Part shown: positions 38,010 through 44,997 of the stretch, piece after piece
Position numbering within the stretch: position 1 is the first letter of the stretch
Layout of the letters: each line of letters starts with the position of its first letter
Origin: JAKZVK01 sp965248255
GTDB lineage: Bacteria > Acidobacteriota > Terriglobia > Bryobacterales > UBA6623
Direction: 5' to 3'
Length of the DNA stretch: 64,000 bases
NCBI GenBank assembly: GCA_965248255.1
Contig: CBDFIW010000004.1
Span: 1,798,001 to 1,862,000, forward strand
Notes under the pieces: model-generated
Database searches by the model: none
What the model saw: only the letters and a program-made list of their open reading frames with translations
Told to the model about the DNA's origin: nothing
Translations under genes and position numbers: made by a program

Positions 38010-40376
38010 ATGATCTCTGAAATACGGAAGGCGGCCGTCTTGGGCGCCGGAACCATGGGCTCGCGCATCGCCGCCCACCTCGCTAACGCCGGCGTGGACT
38101 GCCTGCTGCTCGATCTGGCGGTCGACGGGGCAGAGACGCCTGCCGCTCGCAACACTCTGGTCGAAAAAGCCGCGAAAGGACTTCTGAAATCGCGGCCCGC
38201 CGCGCTATTCACCGAGGCGGCTCTGCGCCGGATCGACACCGGCAACCTCGAAGACGACCTGCCGCGCATCGCCGAGGCGGACTGGATCATCGAAGCCGTC
38301 GTCGAGAACCTCGACGTTAAGCGCGAGCTTCTCGGCAAGGTCAACCGCCTGCGCAAGCCCGGCACGCTGATCAGCTCGAACACGTCCGGCCTGCCCATCG
38401 GCCGTCTCGCCGAGGGCCTGTCGGACGATTGCCGCCGCCACTGGCTCGGGACGCACTTCTTCAACCCGCCCCGCCACATGCGGCTGGTCGAGATCATTCC
38501 CACTCCCGAGACCGACCCCGGTGTGGTCCGCTTCATCTCCGATTTCTGCGACCGGCGGCTCGGCAAGGTCGTCGTCTACGCCAACGACCGTCCCAACTTC
38601 ATCGCCAACCGCATCTTTCTCTTCGCGGTGATGCACAGCATCCGGACCATGCAGGCCCACGGTCTCTCGGTCGATCAGGTCGATGCGTTGACGGGACCGC
38701 TGATCGGCCGTCCGCGCATGGCGACGTTTCGGCTGGCCGATTTCACGGGCATCGACGTCTGTTTGTCCATCGCAGAGACGCTGCACCGCCTCGTGCCCGA
38801 CGACGAGAAGCGCGATGTCTACGACCCACCCGAGTTTCTTCGCCAAATGGCGGCCAAAGGACTGCTGGGTGACAAGGCCGGCCAGGGGTTCTACAAGAAA
38901 GTTAAGGGTGCCAAGGGAACCGACCGCCTGGTGTTGGATCTCGACACGCTCGACTACCGCCCGTCACAGCGGCCCTCCTGGCCGATCCTCGAGGACGCCA
39001 ACGCCGTCCACGACACGGCCGGCCGCATCAAGCTGCTCATCGACTCCCCCACCGAGCCTGGCCGCTTCCTCTGGGAGACCCTGAGCGAGCTGTTCCTTTA
39101 CACGGCCGCGCGAATCCCCGAGATCACCGGCGACATCGTCAGTATCGACACCACGATGAAGTCGGGGTTCAATTGGGAGCTGGGCATCTTCGAAATCTGG
39201 CACCGCCTGGGCTTCGAAGAGACCGTTGCGCGCATGAGCAAGGAAGGGAAGGCCCTGCCCCCATTGGTCGAGGACGTGCTCGCCTCGCCCCAGAAGTCCT
39301 TCTACCACGAGAAGGACGGGTCGGTCTCCTATTTCGACTCTCCCACGCACAGCCACAAGCCGTTGGCCGACCCGCCGGGTGTAATGCGTCTGGCCTCGCT
39401 GCGCCGTTTGGAGCACGTGCTCAAGTCGAACCAAAGCGCCAGCCTGGTGGACCTCGGCGATGGAGTCGTGTGCCTGGAGTTCCATTCGAAGGCCAACAGT
39501 CTCGACGAACAGGTCTTTGCCATGCTTCGCGAGGCGCTCGCGGACCTCGAAGCCAAACACCAAGCCTTGGTGATCGGCAACGACGGGCCGCACTTTTGTG
39601 TCGGCGCGAACCTGGCCATGTTGCTCGAGTGGTGCCGCGCCGGCCGATGGAAAGAAGTCGAGAATACCGTCACCGAAGTGCAAACCCTGTTCCGTGCCCT
39701 GCGCGACAGCCCAAAGCCGACCGTCGCCGCGGTCTTCGGGCAAACACTCGCAGGCGGCTGCGAGTTGGCATTGCACTGCGACCGCGTGCAAGCCGTCGCC
39801 GAAACCTACATGGGCTTGGTCGAAGTCGGCGCCGGCCTGATCCCCGCCGCGGGCGGCTGTGTCGAGCTGCTTCGTCGCCACACCGAGGGCCGGACCCTCA
39901 GCGACGACCTCACCCCCACCACTCGTGAGGTCTTTCAGGCCATCGGCCTGGCCAAAGTAGCCAACAGCGCCGCCGAGGCGCGGGACCGGCGCTTCCTCCT
40001 ATCGTCCGATCTAGTCACGATGAACCGCGACCGTCTCCTCGCCGACGCCCGTCAGACGGCCCTCGCCCTCGCAGCGGCGGGATACCAGCCCAAGCCCGCT
40101 CGCCAGGTGCTGGTCGGAGGCCAAGGCGTGCGCGCCGCTCTCGACCTCGAGCTCTATCTCATGTACGAGGCGCGCTACCTCAGCGACTACGATCTCCAAA
40201 TCGGCCGCAAGCTGGCGTACGTGCTGGCCGGAGGTCCGCTGACCCAGGCCGGTATCGTCTCTGAGGACTACTTGCTAGGGTTAGAGAAAGAGGCCTTCCT
40301 CAGCCTCTGCGGAGAGCAGAAAACCCTCGACCGCATGGAGCACATCCTGAAGGCCGGCAAGCCACTGCGAAACTGA
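38010..40376 (+). CDS. fadN: 3-hydroxyacyl-CoA dehydrogenase/enoyl-CoA hydratase (FadN type)
   Basis: 788 residues, matching the length and domain order of Bacillus FadN (dehydrogenase first, then hydratase), not FadB. N-terminal NAD-binding site KAAVLGAGTMGSRIAAHLAN, catalytic HxFNP block GTHFFNPPRHMRLVEIIP (His), and NRIFLFAVMH. The hydratase/crotonase domain at residues about 480-650 includes LVIGNDGPHFCVGANLAMLL (oxyanion hole) and QTLAGGCELALHCDRV. It carries the hydratase and dehydrogenase steps of fatty-acid beta-oxidation. The usual partners fadA (thiolase) and fadE do not follow here. Confidence 0.93.
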   Translation: MISEIRKAAVLGAGTMGSRIAAHLANAGVDCLLLDLAVDGAETPAARNTLVEKAAKGLLKSRPAALFTEAALRRIDTGNLEDDLPRIAEADWIIEAVVENLDVKRELLGKVNRLRKPGTLISSNTSGLPIGRLAEGLSDDCRRHWLGTHFFNPPRHMRLVEIIPTPETDPGVVRFISDFCDRRLGKVVVYANDRPNFIANRIFLFAVMHSIRTMQAHGLSVDQVDALTGPLIGRPRMATFRLADFTGIDVCLSIAETLHRLVPDDEKRDVYDPPEFLRQMAAKGLLGDKAGQGFYKKVKGAKGTDRLVLDLDTLDYRPSQRPSWPILEDANAVHDTAGRIKLLIDSPTEPGRFLWETLSELFLYTAARIPEITGDIVSIDTTMKSGFNWELGIFEIWHRLGFEETVARMSKEGKALPPLVEDVLASPQKSFYHEKDGSVSYFDSPTHSHKPLADPPGVMRLASLRRLEHVLKSNQSASLVDLGDGVVCLEFHSKANSLDEQVFAMLREALADLEAKHQALVIGNDGPHFCVGANLAMLLEWCRAGRWKEVENTVTEVQTLFRALRDSPKPTVAAVFGQTLAGGCELALHCDRVQAVAETYMGLVEVGAGLIPAAGGCVELLRRHTEGRTLSDDLTPTTREVFQAIGLAKVANSAAEARDRRFLLSSDLVTMNRDRLLADARQTALALAAAGYQPKPARQVLVGGQGVRAALDLELYLMYEARYLSDYDLQIGRKLAYVLAGGPLTQAGIVSEDYLLGLEKEAFLSLCGEQKTLDRMEHILKAGKPLRN

Positions 40377-40625
40377 CAGCGCCGCAACTCACCGTCCCAC
40401 GAACGTTAGCGTCTTGATCTCAAAGCGGGCGGGTTCGCCGTCGGGCACCTTGATGCGCAACACGTTGCGCTCCTGACGCTGCTTGGTGTTCCCAGTGATG
40501 CGGCCCTCGTAGAACGAATGCCTCTTCAGCCGTGAGGGTCCCGCACTTACGGACGGATCTGGGATGTGCAGGATGTTCAGCCGGACCCGCCGCCCGCAGT
40601 TATAATGGTGGTCTCGGGAGCGAGC

Positions 40626-41192
40626 ATGCCTTTCCTTCAGAACCAGTTCGAACGCAACTTCCTGACCACCTCCGTCGACTACGTCTTCAACTGGGCGCGC
40701 AAGTCGGCGATCTGGCCACTGACGTTCGGCCTGGCGTGCTGCGCCATCGAGATGATCGCGTCCTCGACATCGCGCTTCGACATCGCACGCTTCGGCGCCG
40801 AGGTCTTCCGCCCCAGTCCGCGGCAGTCCGACCTGATGATCGTCGCCGGCACCGTCACCCTCAAGATGGCGCCCGTGCTCAAGCGCATCTGGGACCAGAT
40901 GCCCGAACCGAAATGGTGCATCTCGATGGGCGCCTGCTCGAGCGTCGGAGGACCCTTCAACACTTACGGCGTGCTGCAGGGCGTCGACAAGATCGTCCCG
41001 GTGGACGTCTACGTGGTGGGTTGCCCACCGCGCCCCGAGAACCTCTTCTACGCACTCCTCAAGCTGCAGGACAAGATCGACAGGATGACAACGCTCACCA
41101 AGGCCCCCACGCACATTCGCTTGGACGAGTCAATGCTCGACGACTTCAAGCAGCGCATCATGATCGCCCAGACGCAGAACCCCGCGGCATAG
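40626..41192 (+). CDS. nuoB: NADH-quinone oxidoreductase subunit B
   Basis: Complex I subunit that carries iron-sulfur cluster N2. 188 residues from ATG 40626, preceded by GGGAGCGAGC; an ATG at 40605 is possible. N2 ligands are present: the tandem Cys in LACCAIEMIASS, CSSVGG in MGACSSVGGPFN, and VVGCPPRPENL. The rest of the nuo operon is absent, so this is an isolated nuoB. Many genomes with split or duplicated nuo genes have such a copy. The 121-bp MITE family begins at its TAG. Confidence 0.95.
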   Translation: MPFLQNQFERNFLTTSVDYVFNWARKSAIWPLTFGLACCAIEMIASSTSRFDIARFGAEVFRPSPRQSDLMIVAGTVTLKMAPVLKRIWDQMPEPKWCISMGACSSVGGPFNTYGVLQGVDKIVPVDVYVVGCPPRPENLFYALLKLQDKIDRMTTLTKAPTHIRLDESMLDDFKQRIMIAQTQNPAA

Positions 41193-41267
41193 CGGACTTG
41201 TCGCGGAGATTCCTTAGGCGTAGGAGTCCCCAGCGAGGCTGTAGGGGCGGGCCCCTGTGCCCGCCCG
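41190..41267 (+). mobile_element. MITE (copy 4), right end missing, at the nuoB stop
   Basis: Begins at the TAG of nuoB and carries CGCGGAGATTCCTTAGGCGT, then AGCGAGGCTGTAGGGGCGGG and CCCGCCCG. The last 40 or so bases of the consensus, up to TCCACTAG, are replaced by the 3' end of the amidohydrolase gene. It is thus truncated. Confidence 0.75.
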
Positions 41268-41268
41268 C

Positions 41269-42111
41269 TCACTCCAGCCCTAACAACTTCAACGTCGGAC
41301 TGTGGATCAGTCCCTCGATCTCCTCCTCCGCAAACCGCGGCATCCCTGTGCCTTCGACGATCCGGTTGATGTTCCGCAGCGCATCAATACTCGCTTCCGA
41401 CGTCGTAAACGGGAAATCCGTGCCGAACAGCAACTTGTCCCACACGCCGTACTCCTTCGCTGACATCAGCCCGTTGTAGAACTGCCAAGGCCGATAATGC
41501 AACGCGGAAATGTCGGAATAAAAGTTCGGCTGCTTGCGGATGAGAACAATCGTGTCGTCCCTCCAGGGATGGCCCAGATGCGCAATCACGAGCTTCAAGT
41601 CGGGGAACGCTAACGCCACGTCCTCGAGCAAGATCGGCAGCGAATACTTGAGCGGCGCTTTGGTGGGAAACGTCGTCCCCTGGTGGATCATGATCGGCAG
41701 GCTGTGCGCCTGGCAGAACTCGTACACCGGCATCATGCGGCTGTCGGTCGGATGGATGTTCTGATAGATCGGCCCGAGCTTGACCCCACGGAGCCCGAGC
41801 TTGACTCCCTCCTCGAGAGTGTCGCGAACGTTGTCGCACGTCGGGTCGACGGCCGCAAAGCCGATCACCTTGTCCGGGTGAGCGTCCTGGTAGTCGGCGA
41901 TATACTGGTTCGGCGTCATGATGCCCGAATGGTTCGCCCGCATGCCGAACACAATCACCTTGTCGACACCCTTCATCGCCGCGAAGTGCCGCTCGTAGGG
42001 CACATGCAAGTCCATCTTCTGGCCCCTTGCCCGAGCGTTGGCTTCCGCGACAAAGGCGTCGGTTAAGTGACCGGGATACTCCCAAATATGGCTATGACAA
42101 TCAACGATCAT
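41269..42111 (-). CDS. Amidohydrolase_2 (ACMSD-like) family hydrolase
   Basis: A 280-residue TIM-barrel metal-dependent hydrolase/decarboxylase. N-terminal metal motif VDCHSHIWEY (HxH), then GVKLGPIYQNIHP, PIMIHQGTTFP (His), LVIAHLGHPW (His) and LLFGTDFPFTTSE (Asp). The order is that of amidohydrolase family 2, which includes ACMSD and resorcylate decarboxylases. AGGA lies 7 bases before ATG 42111. It is followed 65 bases upstream on the same strand by the acetamidase gene, so the two may share a transcript. The substrate is unknown. Confidence 0.88.
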   Translation of the reverse strand: MIVDCHSHIWEYPGHLTDAFVAEANARARGQKMDLHVPYERHFAAMKGVDKVIVFGMRANHSGIMTPNQYIADYQDAHPDKVIGFAAVDPTCDNVRDTLEEGVKLGLRGVKLGPIYQNIHPTDSRMMPVYEFCQAHSLPIMIHQGTTFPTKAPLKYSLPILLEDVALAFPDLKLVIAHLGHPWRDDTIVLIRKQPNFYSDISALHYRPWQFYNGLMSAKEYGVWDKLLFGTDFPFTTSEASIDALRNINRIVEGTGMPRFAEEEIEGLIHSPTLKLLGLE

Positions 42112-42176
42112 GAGTCTTTCCTGGGAGGCTTAGGACGGCTGCACCCATTCTTGCCAGATACGCGTCATGGATGTCC

Positions 42177-43139
42177 CTACCCTAGATAGCGCTTCGAAAT
42201 CTCCGCGCCCGCCACATAGTTCAGCTTCGCCAGCTTGACCATCTGATAAACGTTGATCCGGAAGTCCGGGCACGTTGCCACCAGGGCGTAAGCGTCATGC
42301 GGCGTGTAGTTGTATTCGGTGATCAGCCAATCCATCAGATTGAGTGTTGCGACCTCGACCGCCACTTCCAATGGCCGGTAAGCATAGACCGAGACGATCG
42401 AGTCAGGCTTCTCGATGCGCATCCAAGGCAGCCGCTTCTGTTTGATCACTTCGAGCTTGACCCTAACGGTAGCGTTCGTCTCGGCCGCCGTCCCGGTGAA
42501 CTCGGTGTCGCCTTGGCTGGCGTGAACGTCGCCCAAGTAGAACAACGCGCCCTCGTGGTACACAGGCATATGGATCCTGTTGCCGGCGGCCACGTCGCGG
42601 ATGTCTAGGTTGCCGCCCCAGGCGTCCTGGCCATCGCCGCTCGTCATCACTTCTCGGTCGGGCGCGACGCCGATCGTCCCGACGAAGGGCGTGATGGGCC
42701 ACGAGATGCTGTCGTTGAAGTGCAGCGTGCCGTCGCGCGTGGTGCCACTGGGGCCGGCCTCGTGGCGGAAGATGTAGGTTTTGTACTGCGTAGAAACTTC
42801 CGGCCAGCGGTTCGACTCGCCCAGCGGGCCACGCTTGGGTCCGCTCGCCGTCCAGGAGAAGTCCGCGACCTCGATATGCTCGAGCGTGGCGACAAGCGTG
42901 TCGCCACGCTCGGCACCGTTGAGGTATACCGGTCCGCCGATGGGGTTGGCAAGCGGAGGGACACGGTCGAATCCAGGCCGATTGGCGGGGATGGCTAGGT
43001 CCTCGGGAGTCTTAAAGAACCCGGCCGAGGCATCCCAGGTTTCGATCTCGAAACTCTCACCCGGCTCGACCCGCAGCAGGGGCTCATCCTGCCAGTTGAA
43101 AGCGTATTTCTTTGACTGGTCACGGGGGATTCGTTGCAT
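42177..43139 (-). CDS. Acetamidase/formamidase-family protein
   Basis: 320 residues from ATG 43139, which has AAGGAGATAGT before it. The family (FmdA_AmdA) hydrolyses small amides to acid and ammonia. Visible family blocks are LRVEPGESFEIETWDASAG near the N-terminus, PIGGPVYLNGAERGDTLV, TIGVAPDREV, GGNLDIRDV, FYLGDVHASQGDTEFTGTA and YNYTPHDAYALVA. The last three are typical of the active-site region. The longer frame to 43337 is not supported. Together with the amidohydrolase it suggests use of amide or aromatic nitrogen compounds; this is inference. Confidence 0.9.
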   Translation of the reverse strand: MQRIPRDQSKKYAFNWQDEPLLRVEPGESFEIETWDASAGFFKTPEDLAIPANRPGFDRVPPLANPIGGPVYLNGAERGDTLVATLEHIEVADFSWTASGPKRGPLGESNRWPEVSTQYKTYIFRHEAGPSGTTRDGTLHFNDSISWPITPFVGTIGVAPDREVMTSGDGQDAWGGNLDIRDVAAGNRIHMPVYHEGALFYLGDVHASQGDTEFTGTAAETNATVRVKLEVIKQKRLPWMRIEKPDSIVSVYAYRPLEVAVEVATLNLMDWLITEYNYTPHDAYALVATCPDFRINVYQMVKLAKLNYVAGAEISKRYLG

Positions 43140-43478
43140 ACTATCTCCTTCGGTCCAAGGGCCAGCACCTATCATAGCGGTCGCACCGCACACCGAAAAG
43201 CGGGGTACTTGCGACAATAGGGAACCGATTCGAGGTCGGTCAGCCACCGACACGGAGCTGCGGGAGTGAGTCCTCGCTGGGCCGTAGCAGGATAGCCATG
43301 GAACTGGTGAGGATAAACCCTTGCGGCTTCGGAGCATCTCAGCGCAAGCTGGCGCTAGCGGCTCTGAGTGTTAGTTGGTGACGAGGACTCTTTCACCTTG
43401 GGACCTTGGCTGAGGACTGACAACAGACCGCCAGCTTGCGGTGGTAGACCGCGATAGACTCGGCATGGAGAAGCGACG
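43140..43478. repeat. Divergent gap with an 11-bp inverted repeat
   Basis: Between the acetamidase and gdhA. GCAAGCTGGCG at 43344-43354 is perfectly complementary to CGCCAGCTTGC at 43429-43439, giving a stem with a 74-base loop near the gdhA start. CCGCAAGCTGGCGG-like units are common dispersed repeats in this lineage. No gene seen; promoters for both flanking genes must lie here. Confidence 0.55.
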
Positions 43479-44840
43479 ATGGCGATAGCTCAAGCGGAAG
43501 TCGATCGTGAAGTGAAGAGGTTCATGGTTGGTCTCAAGAGGCGCAACCCGGGTGAGCCCGAGTTCCAACAGGCTGTCTGCGAAGTGACCGAAAGCCTGAT
43601 GCCCTTCTTGCTCGAGAACCCCCAGTACCGAAAGGCTCAGATCCTCGAGCGAATGACCGAGCCGGACCGTGTCATCATCTTCCGCGTCACGTGGGAGGAC
43701 GACCAAGGCAACATCCGCGCCAACCGGGCCTGGCGGGTGCAGTTCAACAACTCCATCGGCCCGTACAAAGGCGGCATGCGCTTTCATCCATCGGTAACGT
43801 TGAGCGTGCTGAAGTTCCTGGGTTTCGAGCAGGTGCTCAAGAATAGTTTGACAACGCTTCCGATGGGCGGCGGCAAGGGCGGTTCGAACTTCAATCCGAA
43901 GGGCAAGACCGACAACGAAGTGATGCGTTTTTGTCACTCGCTGATGATCGAACTGCATCGCCACATTGGTGAGCACACCGACGTTCCCGCCGGGGACATC
44001 GGCGTCGGCGCCCGCGAGATCAGCTACATGTTCGGACAATACAAGCGGCTCGCCAACCGCTTCACGGGAATCCTCACGGGTAAGGGTCTGGCCTTCGGCG
44101 GGAGCTTGATCCGCACCGAAGCCACGGGTTACGGCGCCGTTTACTTCATGCAGAACATGCTGGCCGAGCGCGGCGACGGCGTGCAAGGCAAGACCGCCCT
44201 CGTCTCGGGCTCAGGCAACGTAGCGCTCTATGCGATCGAGAAGCTCACGCAGCTCGGGGCGAAAGTCGTGACGGCGTCCGATTCGGGAGGTTTCATCCAC
44301 GATCCCGATGGCATCAACGAGGACAAGCTCGCCTGGCTGAAGGAGTTGAAAGAGGTTCGACGCGGACGGATCTCTGAATATGCCGAGAAGTACGGCTGCG
44401 AGTACCGCGCGGGAGAACGTCCGTGGAACGTTCCCTGTGACCTAGCCCTGCCCTGTGCCACCCAAAACGAATTGGATTTGGAAGCCGCTAAGGCGCTGTT
44501 GGCCAACGGCCTCGTCGGTTTAGCCGAAGGAGCGAACATGCCTACGGATCTGGAAGGGGTCGGGGCATTCCTCGACGCCAAGATCCTCTTCGGGCCGGCC
44601 AAGGCAGCCAACGCGGGCGGTGTTGCCGTCTCCGGCCTCGAGCAGAGCCAGAACGCTCTACGCATTTCCTGGTCCCGCGAAGAGGTCGACAGCCGGCTCA
44701 AGGACATCATGCAGAACATCCACTCGCAGTGCCAAGAGCACGGCCGCACGGGTCCCGAGTTCGTCGATTACGTTAAAGGGGCCAACATCGCCGCCTTCAT
44801 CAAGGTGGCCGACGCCATGCTGGCCTACGGGGCCGTGTAG
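43479..44840 (+). CDS. gdhA: Glutamate dehydrogenase, NADP-type
   Basis: Assimilatory enzyme: 2-oxoglutarate plus ammonia to glutamate. 453 residues, the length of hexameric NADP-linked GdhA. Family sites: RVQFNNSIGPYKGGMRFHPS (substrate Lys in YKGGMRFHP), LPMGGGKGGSNFNPKGKTDN (catalytic Lys), VPAGDIGVGAREI, and TEATGYGAVYF. The NADP-binding fold has ALVSGSGNVALYAIEKL. The C-terminal GGVAVSGLEQSQNALRISWS is diagnostic of this class. A plausible ribosome-binding site AGAAGCGACG precedes the ATG. Confidence 0.97.
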   Translation: MAIAQAEVDREVKRFMVGLKRRNPGEPEFQQAVCEVTESLMPFLLENPQYRKAQILERMTEPDRVIIFRVTWEDDQGNIRANRAWRVQFNNSIGPYKGGMRFHPSVTLSVLKFLGFEQVLKNSLTTLPMGGGKGGSNFNPKGKTDNEVMRFCHSLMIELHRHIGEHTDVPAGDIGVGAREISYMFGQYKRLANRFTGILTGKGLAFGGSLIRTEATGYGAVYFMQNMLAERGDGVQGKTALVSGSGNVALYAIEKLTQLGAKVVTASDSGGFIHDPDGINEDKLAWLKELKEVRRGRISEYAEKYGCEYRAGERPWNVPCDLALPCATQNELDLEAAKALLANGLVGLAEGANMPTDLEGVGAFLDAKILFGPAKAANAGGVAVSGLEQSQNALRISWSREEVDSRLKDIMQNIHSQCQEHGRTGPEFVDYVKGANIAAFIKVADAMLAYGAV

Positions 44841-44921
44841 GAACCTTCGAAGCCATGGGCTCGCAACGGTGGGGTGGCCGTAGCCCGCGGCAGGCCGGCC
44901 GGCGTACGAGCCGCTCCGCCC

Positions 44922-44957
44922 CCAAAAAAGAGGCGGGCCCAGGCAGGACCCGCCGGA
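44922..44957 (-). terminator. Rho-independent terminator of the FecR-domain gene
   Basis: On the minus strand GGCGGGTCC, a TGCCT loop, GGGCCCGCC, then TCTTTTTTGG follow the stop at 44998. This is a GC-rich stem with a T-run, oriented for the minus-strand gene. It could weakly serve gdhA transcripts from the other side, but its A-run is on that strand. Confidence 0.75.
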
Positions 44958-44997
44958 TGTTCGGTGTCAGAGTAAGGTTGCTGGAAAACTCGAAAAC

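Noticed and set aside
38964..39881. 305-codon minus-strand frame
   Set aside because: Antisense shadow of fadN.
40532..41479. 315-codon plus-strand frame over nuoB
   Set aside because: Out-of-frame shadow of nuoB; Arg-rich, no domain.
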